NCBI GenBank assembly: GCA_018267585.1
Contig: JAFDYE010000840.1
Location: 1 to 45,672 of the forward strand
Reading direction: 5' to 3'
DNA: 45,672 bases
Source: Bacteroidota bacterium
GTDB taxonomy: Bacteria; Bacteroidota; Bacteroidia; Chitinophagales; Chitinophagaceae
Each line of letters starts with the position of its first letter. Position 1 is the first letter of the stretch. Both the position numbers and the translations under genes were made by a program. A model generated the notes under the pieces. The model saw only the letters and a program-made list of their open reading frames with translations. It did not search any database and was not told where the DNA came from. Shown here one piece after another: positions 24,714-32,169 of the stretch.

Positions 24714-24802
24714 AATGTTGTCGTCGCCGCTTTCCGGGACCTGGTCAATTACGCATGTATACCGCTTGGTACAGTGCAAATAATAATATAATTTCAAAAT
24801 AA

Positions 24803-24825
24803 TAGTCTATTAATTTTGTAGACTA
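24803..24825 (+). promoter_or_regulatory. Palindrome centred on the tRNA-Cys promoter box
   Basis: TAGTCTA (24803-24809) and TAGACTA (24819-24825) form a perfect 7-bp inverted repeat. Their 9-nt centre contains TAATTTTG (24811-24818), a perfect TAnnTTTG -7 box. The tRNA begins 33 nt downstream. No clear -33 TTG is seen. A protein bound here would compete directly with RNA polymerase. Confidence 0.55.
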
Positions 24826-24857
24826 ATAAAAACACCCTAATATTGTGCTATCGAAAA

Positions 24858-24928
24858 GGTCGCGTGGCCGAGTGGTCAGGCACGGGTCTGCAAAACCTTC
24901 TACGACGGTTCGAATCCGTCCACGACCT
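24858..24928 (+). tRNA. tRNA-Cys (GCA)
   Basis: 71-nt cloverleaf: acceptor 24858-24864 with 24921-24927, D arm GCC/GGC, anticodon loop CTGCAAA giving anticodon GCA (24890-24892), T stem GACGG/CCGTC with loop TTCGAAT, discriminator U. CCA is not encoded. Two non-pairs are seen: C6-A67 in the acceptor stem, and a C-U pair at the top of the anticodon stem next to a G-U wobble. U73 and the GCA anticodon are cysteine identity elements. It has its own promoter box and terminator. Confidence 0.9.
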
Positions 24929-24978
24929 CCCATCGGCTTTAGCCGTGGAGACTTTCATATGGCAAGCAATCGTTAGAC

Positions 24979-25008
24979 GGGGTTGTATCTTTATACGACC
25001 CCTTTTTT
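24979..25008 (+). terminator. Intrinsic terminator of the tRNA-Cys transcript
   Basis: GGGGTTGTAT (24979-24988) / ATACGACCCC (24993-25002), one T-G wobble, 4-nt loop, six T (25003-25008). Confidence 0.9.
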
Positions 25009-25067
25009 ATTTGGGCCTGCCGCGCGGTTGCTCGTCATCGAAGTTACCGTGTTCACAGCACCGGTGT

Positions 25068-25436
25068 TTATTTCGCTGCCTTGATCCTTGTCGCGAGATA
25101 CTTCTTCAGCACGATTGCGTGATTGTGCTCCTCGTCTTTTGCCCCATACAGCAGGGTGATCACCTTTTCGCCGGCGTGGGTTTTGGCAAAGGTCTTTACG
25201 GCGTCGTTTGTTCTCAGCTCGTCCATATAGCGTTTCTCGAAGTCCGACCACAGCCGCGGCTCGTGTCCAAACCACTTGCGCAGATCGGTTGAGGGCGCCA
25301 GGTCTTTTGCCCATTCGTCGATGTCCGCGGCCTCTTTCTTCATTCCCCGCGGCCAGAGCCTGTCAACGAGCACCCGGTAGCCGTCGGATTTGGCGGGTGG
25401 ATCGTAGATGCGTTTGATTTGAATGGAGGTAGACAT
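25068..25436 (-). CDS. DUF488-family protein
   Basis: 122 residues, the usual length for the YeaO-like DUF488 family. Conserved blocks are visible: IKRIYDPPAKSDGYRVLVDRLWPRGMKKE, DEWAKDLAPSTDLRKWFGHEP, FEKRYMDEL and VITLLYGAKDEEHNHAIVL, the last containing conserved acidic and His residues. The molecular function is not established. It follows the UlaG-like gene by 6 nt, so they probably form an operon. Confidence 0.92.
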   Translation of the reverse strand: MSTSIQIKRIYDPPAKSDGYRVLVDRLWPRGMKKEAADIDEWAKDLAPSTDLRKWFGHEPRLWSDFEKRYMDELRTNDAVKTFAKTHAGEKVITLLYGAKDEEHNHAIVLKKYLATRIKAAK

Positions 25437-25442
25437 ATATGT

Positions 25443-26207
25443 TTATTTAACCGGATACCAATTCCTCAGTCTCACCTCAATATTCTTATTCTTCTCTTCC
25501 ACCATCTTCTTAAAGGTTGCAACATCGCTGGGGCCGCCCTGACCGCGATAGTGATAGGGGTAAACGATCTTTGGCTTGAACGCCAGCACCGCGTCTGCGG
25601 CTTCGTTGATGTCCATGGTATAGGGCAGGTTCATGCAGACAAAGGCGATGTCGATGTCTTTGAGCGCGCGCATCTCGGGGATGCCCTGGGTGTCGCCGGA
25701 GATGTAGAGGTTCTTGCCGCCGATGCCAAGCACGTAGCCGTTGCCCCTACCCTTTGTGTGACGGGACTGGGGGTCCTCAGGAAGGTTGTACATCGGGAGC
25801 GCCGTAATGGAGATATTCAATTTCGATACCCTGTCCCCGTTGTTGAGGATGATCAGCTTGTCTTTTAGCGAATCAGGCATCAGATCGGCCACTGCCTTGG
25901 GGGCCACCAGGATCGTATTCGGCTGCCGGATGGCGCTGATGGTTTTCAGGTCGAAATGGTCGCCGTGGATATCGGTGATCAGGATGACGTCAGGCTGTTT
26001 TATCCCTATATAGTTGGCTGCTCCGCCGGTAGGGTCGGCATAGATGGTCAGATTGGGGGTGGAAAGGACGAGGCTGGCGTGCACAATGGGTTGTATCGTA
26101 AGAGCTCCGATGGAAGTGAGCACGACGTCCGGTGTGGCGCGCGCCGGCGTCTGGGCCCGGACAGAAAATAACAGAGAAATGGACAGCAGCGAAAGTATGA
26201 CTCTCAT
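25443..26207 (-). CDS. Exported UlaG-like MBL-fold metallohydrolase
   Basis: 254 residues. A signal peptide (1-19, ending VRAQ) directs it to the periplasm. The MBL core has H43 in IVHASLVL, the metal motif D79-I-H81-G-D83-H84 in LITDIHGDHFD, D172 in YISGDTQG and H219 in VYPYHYRGQGG. This pattern fits the UlaG/YfiT-like branch of the metallo-beta-lactamase superfamily, whose members cleave phospho- or cyclic esters or lactones. The substrate here is unknown. It is transcribed just ahead of the DUF488 gene. Confidence 0.9.
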   Translation of the reverse strand: MRVILSLLSISLLFSVRAQTPARATPDVVLTSIGALTIQPIVHASLVLSTPNLTIYADPTGGAANYIGIKQPDVILITDIHGDHFDLKTISAIRQPNTILVAPKAVADLMPDSLKDKLIILNNGDRVSKLNISITALPMYNLPEDPQSRHTKGRGNGYVLGIGGKNLYISGDTQGIPEMRALKDIDIAFVCMNLPYTMDINEAADAVLAFKPKIVYPYHYRGQGGPSDVATFKKMVEEKNKNIEVRLRNWYPVK

Positions 26208-26259
26208 ATGATGTTGATTTGGGACGAAAATTAAGAAGATATTTGTAGAAATTTACTTA

Positions 26260-26554
26260 ATGCCTGACCCCATCGATATCCGCCTTATGCTGCCCGGGTA
26301 CCTGCCTACCCTGCACCGGATCAGCAGGGACGCATACAGCGCGGCTCCTGCTGGAGCGGGCCCTCCGTCTGGCCGGTCAGTTGGGGAGAGAGGGATTCTC
26401 GCTGGAGGTCATCGATACGAATACCGCAGCCATCGCCTTTTATGAGAAGGCCGGCCTCCGGCGGCACAGCCTGACACGGGTGGGGTATCCCAAATTCAGG
26501 GAGGAACTGAAGGGGATGTGGCGGATGGAAAAAAAATTATCCGGGAGCCTGTAA
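26260..26554 (+). pseudogene. GNAT acetyltransferase remnant, internal deletion plus frameshift
   Basis: The first ~25 codons from ATG 26260 (MPDPIDIRLMLPGYLPTLHRIS) read as a GNAT N-terminus. After about 26335 the frame is lost, while the neighbouring frame to the TAA at 26552 gives a clear GNAT C-terminal half: LLLERALRLAGQLGREGF, then VIDTNTAAIAFYEKAGLRR (motif B) and a basic end. About 55-65 residues, including the acetyl-CoA loop (motif A), are missing relative to a ~160-residue GNAT. Not functional as it stands. It lies upstream of, and in line with, the sigma-factor operon. Confidence 0.75.
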
Positions 26555-26606
26555 CCATTTGCCCCTTTTGAAGTAATCATAGTAGAACCATTCAATTTTT
26601 ATCCTG

Positions 26607-27146
26607 GTGCCGGAACTATCTGACGAAAAAATAATGCTGCTGGTGAAAGACGGTCATCTGTCAGAGCTGACAGAGCTCTTCGACCGATATCAGGTGCCGC
26701 TGTATAATTTTTTCCTCCGGCTGACCTTAGACAAGGCGACCAGCGAAGACCTGACACAGAACCTGTTCTACCGCGTGATCCGATACCGGCAGAGCTACCA
26801 GGCGTCGCAGGGAACCTTCCGGACCTGGCTCTACCGGATGGCGCGGAGCATCTATGCCGATTTTTACAAACAGCGGCAGAAACAGCCTGGTCGACTGACC
26901 GATGAGGGAGCTGAAGAAGGGCTCGCCGACCATAGCTCCGGCTATAGCGAAGCGGACTTTCAGCGGCTGGACGAAGCCCTGGCCCTTTTGCCGTCCGATC
27001 AGCGCGAGATATTGGTACTAAGCCGGTACCAGGGGTTGAAATACGAAGAGATATCCAAAATAAAAGACCTCTCAGTGGGGGCTATCAAGGTCCAGGTCTT
27101 CCGGGCGATCCGCCAGCTGAGAAGTCTTTATTTCAAACAGTCATAG
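26607..27146 (+). CDS. ECF sigma factor of an envelope-type cassette
   Basis: 179 residues with a GTG start (VPELSDEKIMLLVKDG); an ATG ten codons in is the alternative. Region 2 (about 20-90, LFDRYQVPLYNFFLRLTLDKATSEDLTQNLFYRVIRYRQSY…FRTWLYRMARSIYADFYK) and region 4 (about 120-175, LPSDQREILVLSRYQGLKYEEISKIKDLSVGAIKVQVFRAIRQL) are complete. It directs RNA polymerase to a dedicated promoter set. Three nt separate its stop from the anti-sigma gene, so the pair is co-expressed. The GTG should limit its level relative to the anti-sigma protein. Confidence 0.93.
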   Translation: MPELSDEKIMLLVKDGHLSELTELFDRYQVPLYNFFLRLTLDKATSEDLTQNLFYRVIRYRQSYQASQGTFRTWLYRMARSIYADFYKQRQKQPGRLTDEGAEEGLADHSSGYSEADFQRLDEALALLPSDQREILVLSRYQGLKYEEISKIKDLSVGAIKVQVFRAIRQLRSLYFKQS

Positions 27147-27149
27147 CAT

Positions 27150-27980
27150 ATGCATTGTAAGGAAGTACAAGCCGTATTGATCGAATATCTTGACCAGTCG
27201 CTGGATACGGGGGTCGCTGCAGTCGTGAAAAAGCACCTTGCCTCCTGCCCTGCCTGTCAGCAGGAGGCCGGGGAGATGCAGCAGCTGCTGCTTGCGATGA
27301 AGGACACAGCAATGCAACAGCCGGGGCAGTCGCTGCGGGACAATTTCCAGACCCTGCTGCAGTCGGAAATGAATATGCTGTCTATGAGCCACCTGCTGGA
27401 AGACGAAGAAAAAGAAAAAGACGCGGCGCCGGCGCCCGGACAGGGCAAACCCGCTGTGCTGTCCCGCCTGGTCTGGCAGGCCGCGGCAGCCTTCCTCCTG
27501 CTTCTCGGCGGAGCCTGGGTCGGTGCGACGCTGCAGCACAAAAAAGACGATCGGCCGAATGAGATGGCGGTCCTGCAAAAAGAGGTGAAAGAGATGAAGC
27601 AGATGCTGCTGTTCTCGCTTATCGACGACGAGTCGGCCAGTCAACGGATAAAGGCCGTCAGCTATGCCGAAGAACTATCCAACCCCGATGAACCCGTCAT
27701 CGATGCGCTGATCAACTCGCTGAATAACGATAAGAATGCCAATGTCCGGCTGGCGGCCCTCTATTCCCTGGCGCGCTGGGCAGACAGAGCAACCGTCCGG
27801 GATTCCCTGGTGGTCTCGCTGGGCAGACAGACCGAGCCGATCGTCCAGATCGTGCTGATCAATCTGCTGGCCGAAAAACGAGAGACCCGGGCCATTCCAT
27901 CGATGAAGGCCATCCTTTCCAATGACAAGGCGCTAAAGGAAGTGAAGGACGCGGCGCAGAAAGGGCTGAGAGTTTTGTAA
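27150..27980 (+). CDS. Membrane anti-sigma factor with zinc-finger N-terminus and HEAT-repeat C-terminus
   Basis: 276 residues. The N-terminal anti-sigma zinc domain has H29-x3-C33-x2-C36 (KKHLASCPACQQ) with C3 as a possible fourth ligand. A single membrane helix follows (about 106-127, LVWQAAAAFLLLLGGAWVGA). Beyond it are a short coiled coil (EMAVLQKEVKEMKQM) and HEAT-type helical repeats (about 160-276: RIKAVSYAEELSNPDEPVIDALINSLNNDKNANVRLAALYSLARW…). By topology the HEAT part is outside the cytoplasm, where it could sense envelope partners such as the two DUF4097 proteins encoded next. It is the expected inhibitor of the sigma factor just upstream. Confidence 0.92.
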   Translation: MHCKEVQAVLIEYLDQSLDTGVAAVVKKHLASCPACQQEAGEMQQLLLAMKDTAMQQPGQSLRDNFQTLLQSEMNMLSMSHLLEDEEKEKDAAPAPGQGKPAVLSRLVWQAAAAFLLLLGGAWVGATLQHKKDDRPNEMAVLQKEVKEMKQMLLFSLIDDESASQRIKAVSYAEELSNPDEPVIDALINSLNNDKNANVRLAALYSLARWADRATVRDSLVVSLGRQTEPIVQIVLINLLAEKRETRAIPSMKAILSNDKALKEVKDAAQKGLRVL

Positions 27981-28063
27981 TCACCATCCAATTTATACAC
28001 CCAGATGTTTGTTCAGGTAACACCGGTTGACCTGCCAGCCATCCCTTGCAAAAAACGAAAAAC

Positions 28064-28840
28064 ATGAAAAAAATGAAGTATATCTTTTCCCTGTTCGTAC
28101 TGATCGCAACTGTCCAGTGGTCCTCGGCGCAGGAGTTAAAAATCGCCGTCGAGAATAACAAAGAAGCAAAGCTGACCATCGAGAATTTTACCGGTGACCT
28201 GCCCATCGAAGGCTACAACGGCAATGAGATCATCGTCTCCGTCACGCACGGTCATTTTGAAACACCGGAGAAGGCCAAGGGGCTTAAACCTGTCTATGGA
28301 GGAGGGGTAGACAATACCGGCATCGGGCTTGCCATGGAGAAGAACGGCAACTCGGTCACCCTCAACTGTCTGCTCTCCTTTGGTCAGGACGTCAGCTACC
28401 GGCTGAAAGTGCCCGAGAATATAGCCCTGAAGATCGAACGGGATTGCCCCCGGGGCGGTGAGACGACCATTTCCAATATAAAGAACGAGATCGAGCTGAA
28501 AAGCTGCCAGGAAGTCTCGCTCAGGAATGTGTCGGGCCCGCTCGTCATCAATACTATCAGCGGCGGCATCAACGTCGTCTTCACGGAGATATCAAAAGAC
28601 AAACCCATTTCGCTCGCCGCGATCAGCGGGGACGTCGACGTCACGCTGCCGGCAAAATCAGCCGTCGACCTCGAACTGTCTACCATATCGGGCAGTATGT
28701 TTTCCGACTTCGATCTCTCCTCGACCTATAAGGATATGCACCGGGTCGGTGGAGGAAATATCAAGACCCAGCTCAATGGTGGCGGTACCAGCCTCAAGCT
28801 GCGCGCCATCAGCGGCAATATCTATCTCCGGAAAGGCTGA
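28064..28840 (+). CDS. Exported DUF4097 beta-repeat protein, first copy
   Basis: 258 residues from ATG 28064 (MKKMKYIFSLFVLIATVQWSSAQ, signal peptide). An upstream TTG adds six residues and is unlikely. The mature protein is a DUF4097-type right-handed beta-solenoid built of strands repeating I-S-G-x-[IVL]: VINTISGGINVVF, LAAISGDVDVTL, LSTISGSMFSDFD, LRAISGNIYLRKG. Such proteins are periplasmic or surface-exposed and often sit next to ECF sigma/anti-sigma pairs. Function is unknown. It follows the anti-sigma gene by 83 nt, with no terminator between. Confidence 0.88.
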   Translation: MKKMKYIFSLFVLIATVQWSSAQELKIAVENNKEAKLTIENFTGDLPIEGYNGNEIIVSVTHGHFETPEKAKGLKPVYGGGVDNTGIGLAMEKNGNSVTLNCLLSFGQDVSYRLKVPENIALKIERDCPRGGETTISNIKNEIELKSCQEVSLRNVSGPLVINTISGGINVVFTEISKDKPISLAAISGDVDVTLPAKSAVDLELSTISGSMFSDFDLSSTYKDMHRVGGGNIKTQLNGGGTSLKLRAISGNIYLRKG

Positions 28841-28980
28841 TCCCGCCGGGATGATCCATCCGACCAGCTATTCACTAACCATCAAATCAATCGATCATGA
28901 AACCGGGCATCACGACTTTTTACACACAGGAAGGCGGCCGGCGAGGTTCCGTCCGTCCATTCAAAAATAATTATCTCCGG

Positions 28981-29700
28981 ATGAAACAAAATATCCTTCT
29001 CTTTTTGCTCTGTCTCGGACTGCTGCCCGCGGGAGCACAAAAGATCATCGAAAAGCATATCGACTTTGCACCCAGCGGCTTTGTGCGGATGAACTTCCAG
29101 ATATCCGATTCCATCCGGATCATCACGTGGAAGAAGAATGAGGTCTATATCAGGAGCAGCATCAATGTCAACGACAACCAGAACAACGACGACTACAAGA
29201 TGGTCTTCGGAGAGACGGGCAACACGATCAATGTCTCGGCCAGGCTGGATCTTCCCAGGGGCGCCTGCTGCGGCGGAAAAAAGGACTCCTCGGGCAAGGT
29301 CATCCACAGCGGCGGGACCACGGTCAACGGAGACAACGACTGCTGCTGTTGCTGCAGCTGCCACAGCCAGATCTTTCATGAAGTGTATGTTCCTGAGAAC
29401 GCGGACTTCTCGGTAGAGACGATCAACGGCAATATCACCATCACCGGTAACACCGCCGAGATCAGGGCCAAAAGCATCAGCGGTTATATCGACCTCGCCA
29501 TCGCTCCGTCGCGCAAGGCCGACCTGAAGATGCGGACCATCAGCGGCACAATGTATTCGAATATCGAGCTGACCTCGACCAGCCGTCGGATCAAACAGGT
29601 GGGTGGCGGAACGGTGACGGCACAGCTCAACGGCGGCGGAGGCAAGGAGATCGAGCTGGAAACTATCAGCGGAAATATTTTTTTCCGGAAAGAAGGATAA
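28981..29700 (+). CDS. Exported DUF4097 beta-repeat protein, second copy, with cysteine cluster
   Basis: 239 residues from ATG 28981 (MKQNILLFLLCLGLLPAGAQ, signal peptide). The ATG at 28897 would add 28 residues that look untranslated. The same IxG strand pattern as the previous gene is present (VETINGNITITG, AKSISGYIDLAI, MRTISGTMYSN, LETISGNIFFRKEG). Unusually, a loop between strands carries eight cysteines: C96-C97, then five in a row at C121-C125 and C127, followed by H128. This could bind a metal or form disulfides. A palindromic hairpin closes the operon at 29748. Confidence 0.9.
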   Translation: MKQNILLFLLCLGLLPAGAQKIIEKHIDFAPSGFVRMNFQISDSIRIITWKKNEVYIRSSINVNDNQNNDDYKMVFGETGNTINVSARLDLPRGACCGGKKDSSGKVIHSGGTTVNGDNDCCCCCSCHSQIFHEVYVPENADFSVETINGNITITGNTAEIRAKSISGYIDLAIAPSRKADLKMRTISGTMYSNIELTSTSRRIKQVGGGTVTAQLNGGGGKEIELETISGNIFFRKEG

Positions 29701-29747
29701 AACAATAAAGAAGGTTGAATATTGAATCGGTTTTCGTAAAAATCGAC

Positions 29748-29769
29748 GAGCCCGCTGTCCAGCGGGCTC
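29748..29769 (+). terminator. Hairpin closing the sigma-DUF4097 operon
   Basis: GAGCCCGCT (29748-29756) / AGCGGGCTC (29761-29769), perfect 9-bp stem with a 4-nt loop, followed by a weak T-containing tail. Confidence 0.7.
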
Positions 29770-29824
29770 ATTGCTTTACAAACACGATCTGCGCCGTCTT
29801 CCGGCGCCTTTGGAGGTCAGGTCG

Positions 29825-29832
29825 TATCTTTG
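29825..29832 (+). promoter_or_regulatory. TAnnTTTG box 4 nt before the helicase ATG
   Basis: TATCTTTG is a perfect -7 box and lies 4 nt before the ATG at 29837. It implies a transcript starting at or within a few nt of the ATG. The -33 element is unclear. Confidence 0.55.
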
Positions 29833-29836
29833 CGCG

Positions 29837-31735
29837 ATGGATTATTTTGAAAGACTGGCCAACCTGTTGAAAACGGAGCAGGCAGAGGACCGGAGGCTTT
29901 ACCGGGAGATGGCGGAAACGGCTTCCGTCAACTTGCGTCGGGAGGCGGGGCTGGCCTGGTATCCCGTCGCTATCAGGGATACAGAGATCACCAGGGGCGA
30001 CTATCTTACGGTAGAGGTAGAGCGAACGACCGGTCTGGATATCGCCCATCAACTGCGTTTTGGCGCTTCGGCGGCCCTTTTTTCCAACCACGATGCGCAG
30101 AATGACCGGCTCGAGGGTACCATTTCCTTCCAGGGCGGCAACCGGCTAAAGATAACGCTGCGGACCGACGAACTGCCCGACTGGGCGCGCAATGGGAAGC
30201 TGGGGATCGACCTGCTGTTCGACGACAACAGTTATAGTGAGATGTTCTCCGCCCTGCGGCTGGCGGCGTCTTTGACGGACAAGAAAGAAGAGGGCCGGCT
30301 TGTGCGGGTGCTGACGGGTCAGCAGAAGCCGGAATTTGGGGACGTAGCGGCCTTCCCGGACGTGCGGCTGAACCCTTCCCAAAAGGCGGCCGTCGCCAGT
30401 ATCCTCGCAGCTAAGGACCTGGCCATCGTCCATGGGCCTCCCGGTACGGGAAAGACGACGACCCTGATCAGCGCGATCCTGGCAATGGTCCGGCGTGATA
30501 AGGAAAAGGTCCTGGTGGTTGCGCCAAGCAATACGGCGGTAGACCTGCTAAGCGAGCGGCTGGCAGAGCAGGGTCTCAACGTACTGCGCATCGGCAACGC
30601 GGCGAGGGTATCAGACCGGCTGCAGTCGCTGACGCTCGACGAAAAGATGGCGGCGCATAGCAGCAGCAGGGAGATCAAAAAGCTGAAGAAAAGGGCCAGC
30701 GAGTTCAGGGACATGGCCCATAAATACAAGCGCAATTACGGAAAGGCGGAAAGAGACCAGCGAAAGGCCTTGTTCGACGAAGCTCGCAGCGTGATGAAGG
30801 AGGTCGAGCGGCTGGAGCAGTACATCCTCGACGACGTCCTCGAAAAAGCGCAGGTGGTCACCGCGACGCTGGTCGGCGCCAACCACTATACGGTCAAGAG
30901 CCTGCGCTATCAGACGGCGGTCATCGACGAGGCCGGGCAGGCGCTGGAGCCGGCCTGCTGGATACCTGTACTGAAAGCGCAGCGAGTCATACTGGCGGGC
31001 GATCACTGTCAACTGCCCCCGACGGTAAAGTCGGCAGAGGCCGCGGGGCTCAACACCACCCTGCTCGAGAAGAACGTAGCGCTGCACCCCGTGGCGGTAA
31101 CGCTGCTGGACGAGCAGTATCGTATGAACTCGACCATCATGGGCTATTCTTCGGAGGTCTTTTATGAAGGCAGGCTGAAGGCGCATGGCTCTGTGGCCGG
31201 CCATACGCTCTTCGAAGGCGACGGGCCACTGGCCTTTATCGACACGGCAGGCTGTGGTTATGACGAACAGCCGGAGGGGACGGGTCTGGTCAACCCCGAG
31301 GAGGCCGCCTTTCTGATCAGGCACGCGACGCATATGGTGCAGGAGCTCGAGGCGCGTAATGGCGACGGGGATCTCCCGTCCATGGCGATCATCTCCCCCT
31401 ATCGCAACCAGGTGCATCTGCTGCAACAGCTGCTGGAGCATTCGGCCGTGCTCCGACGGCATTCGGACAGAATATCCGTCAATACGATCGATAGTTTTCA
31501 GGGGCAGGAGCGGGATATTGTCTATATCGGTATGACCCGCAGCAATACGGACAACAAGATCGGGTTCCTTTCGGATATCCGGCGCATGAACGTGGCGATG
31601 ACCCGGGCGCGCAAGAAGCTGGTCGTTATCGGAGACAGCGCTACCCTATCGCGCCTACCCTTCTATGGCGGTTTTATCACGTATGCGGAACAGCACGGGG
31701 CCTACCTGAGCGCCTGGGAGTTCGTGGAGCTATGA
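29837..31735 (+). CDS. Superfamily 1 helicase, IGHMBP2/UPF1-like
   Basis: 632 residues from ATG 29837 (MDYFERLANLL). The in-frame TTG 66 nt upstream is not needed, because the promoter box lies between. An N-terminal beta-barrel region (about 50-130) matches the SMUBP2-type domain 1B. Helicase motifs follow: Walker A GPPGTGKTT (200-208), motif II DEAGQ (364-368), LLDEQYRMNSTIMGY (motif III/IIIa), IISPYRNQV, NTIDSFQGQERDIVYIGMTRSN (motif V) and VAMTRARKKLVVIGD (motif VI). A charged coiled insertion (about 275-335) is typical of the group. It unwinds DNA or RNA 5'-3'; the cellular role in Bacteroidota is not settled. It ends 9 nt before the convergent HxlR gene's stop. Confidence 0.93.
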   Translation: MDYFERLANLLKTEQAEDRRLYREMAETASVNLRREAGLAWYPVAIRDTEITRGDYLTVEVERTTGLDIAHQLRFGASAALFSNHDAQNDRLEGTISFQGGNRLKITLRTDELPDWARNGKLGIDLLFDDNSYSEMFSALRLAASLTDKKEEGRLVRVLTGQQKPEFGDVAAFPDVRLNPSQKAAVASILAAKDLAIVHGPPGTGKTTTLISAILAMVRRDKEKVLVVAPSNTAVDLLSERLAEQGLNVLRIGNAARVSDRLQSLTLDEKMAAHSSSREIKKLKKRASEFRDMAHKYKRNYGKAERDQRKALFDEARSVMKEVERLEQYILDDVLEKAQVVTATLVGANHYTVKSLRYQTAVIDEAGQALEPACWIPVLKAQRVILAGDHCQLPPTVKSAEAAGLNTTLLEKNVALHPVAVTLLDEQYRMNSTIMGYSSEVFYEGRLKAHGSVAGHTLFEGDGPLAFIDTAGCGYDEQPEGTGLVNPEEAAFLIRHATHMVQELEARNGDGDLPSMAIISPYRNQVHLLQQLLEHSAVLRRHSDRISVNTIDSFQGQERDIVYIGMTRSNTDNKIGFLSDIRRMNVAMTRARKKLVVIGDSATLSRLPFYGGFITYAEQHGAYLSAWEFVEL

Positions 31736-31744
31736 TTGGTGGGT

Positions 31745-32095
31745 CTATGGCCGCTCTCTCAGACTGTTGCCCCATTCCGACATGGTCCGCAGCAGCGGCG
31801 CCGCAGACATGCCCAGCGCGGTGAGCTCGTACTCGACCCGTTGAGGCACTTCTGCATAGACTGTCCTTTTGACGAGTCCGTCTTTTTCAAGCTCACGCAG
31901 CTGCGCCGCCAGCATCCTCTCCGATATGCCGGGAATGCTTTTCAGCAGCTGGTTGTAGCGCATGGTTCCCCCGAGAAGAGAGAAGAGCAGGGTAGGTTTC
32001 CAGCGTCCGCCGATGAGCGTCAGCGCATATACAACGCCGCAGTTGCGGACAAGACTGGCTTCGTTGATGGCGTTTGTCGAGGTCAGCTTTCTCAT
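31745..32095 (-). CDS. HxlR-family transcriptional regulator
   Basis: 116 residues, full length for HxlR. It contains the conserved N-terminal cysteine C19 (VRNCGV), the core GGRWKPTLLFSLLGGTMRYNQLLKSIPGISERMLAAQLRELEKDGLVKRTVYAEVPQRVEYELTALG, and a C-terminal dimerisation helix. Relatives such as YodB and HypR use this cysteine to sense electrophiles or disulfide stress. It is transcribed divergently from the SDR gene 74 nt away, a typical regulator-target pair. An imperfect inverted repeat lies immediately upstream of its start. Confidence 0.95.
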   Translation of the reverse strand: MRKLTSTNAINEASLVRNCGVVYALTLIGGRWKPTLLFSLLGGTMRYNQLLKSIPGISERMLAAQLRELEKDGLVKRTVYAEVPQRVEYELTALGMSAAPLLRTMSEWGNSLRERP

Positions 32096-32113
32096 ACTTA
32101 CTTTTTTGTCAGT
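32096..32113. promoter_or_regulatory. Candidate HxlR operator
   Basis: ACTTAC (32096-32101), six T, then GTCAGT (32108-32113): an imperfect inverted repeat with one mismatch directly at the HxlR start, in the region shared with the SDR promoter. Confidence 0.4.
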
Positions 32114-32134
32114 CCCTTACAATTCGTGCGGGCA

Positions 32135-32165
32135 TTGGTCGCCGTTGTTCTCCGGTCTAGCTTTG
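32135..32165 (+). promoter_or_regulatory. Promoter of the SDR gene, leaderless
   Basis: TTG (32135-32137), 20-nt spacer, then TAGCTTTG (32158-32165), a perfect Bacteroidota -33/-7 pair. The ATG follows after 4 nt, so the transcript should begin at or next to the start codon. Confidence 0.75.
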
Positions 32166-32169
32166 CAAT

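Noticed and set aside
24858-24928. tRNA-Cys as a pseudogene
   Set aside because: Two stem mismatches are present, but the anticodon, T arm, discriminator base, promoter box and terminator are all intact.
29340-29364. Selenoprotein or sequencing slip in the cysteine run
   Set aside because: The codons are ordinary tgc/tgt in a continuous frame and the solenoid pattern continues normally afterwards.
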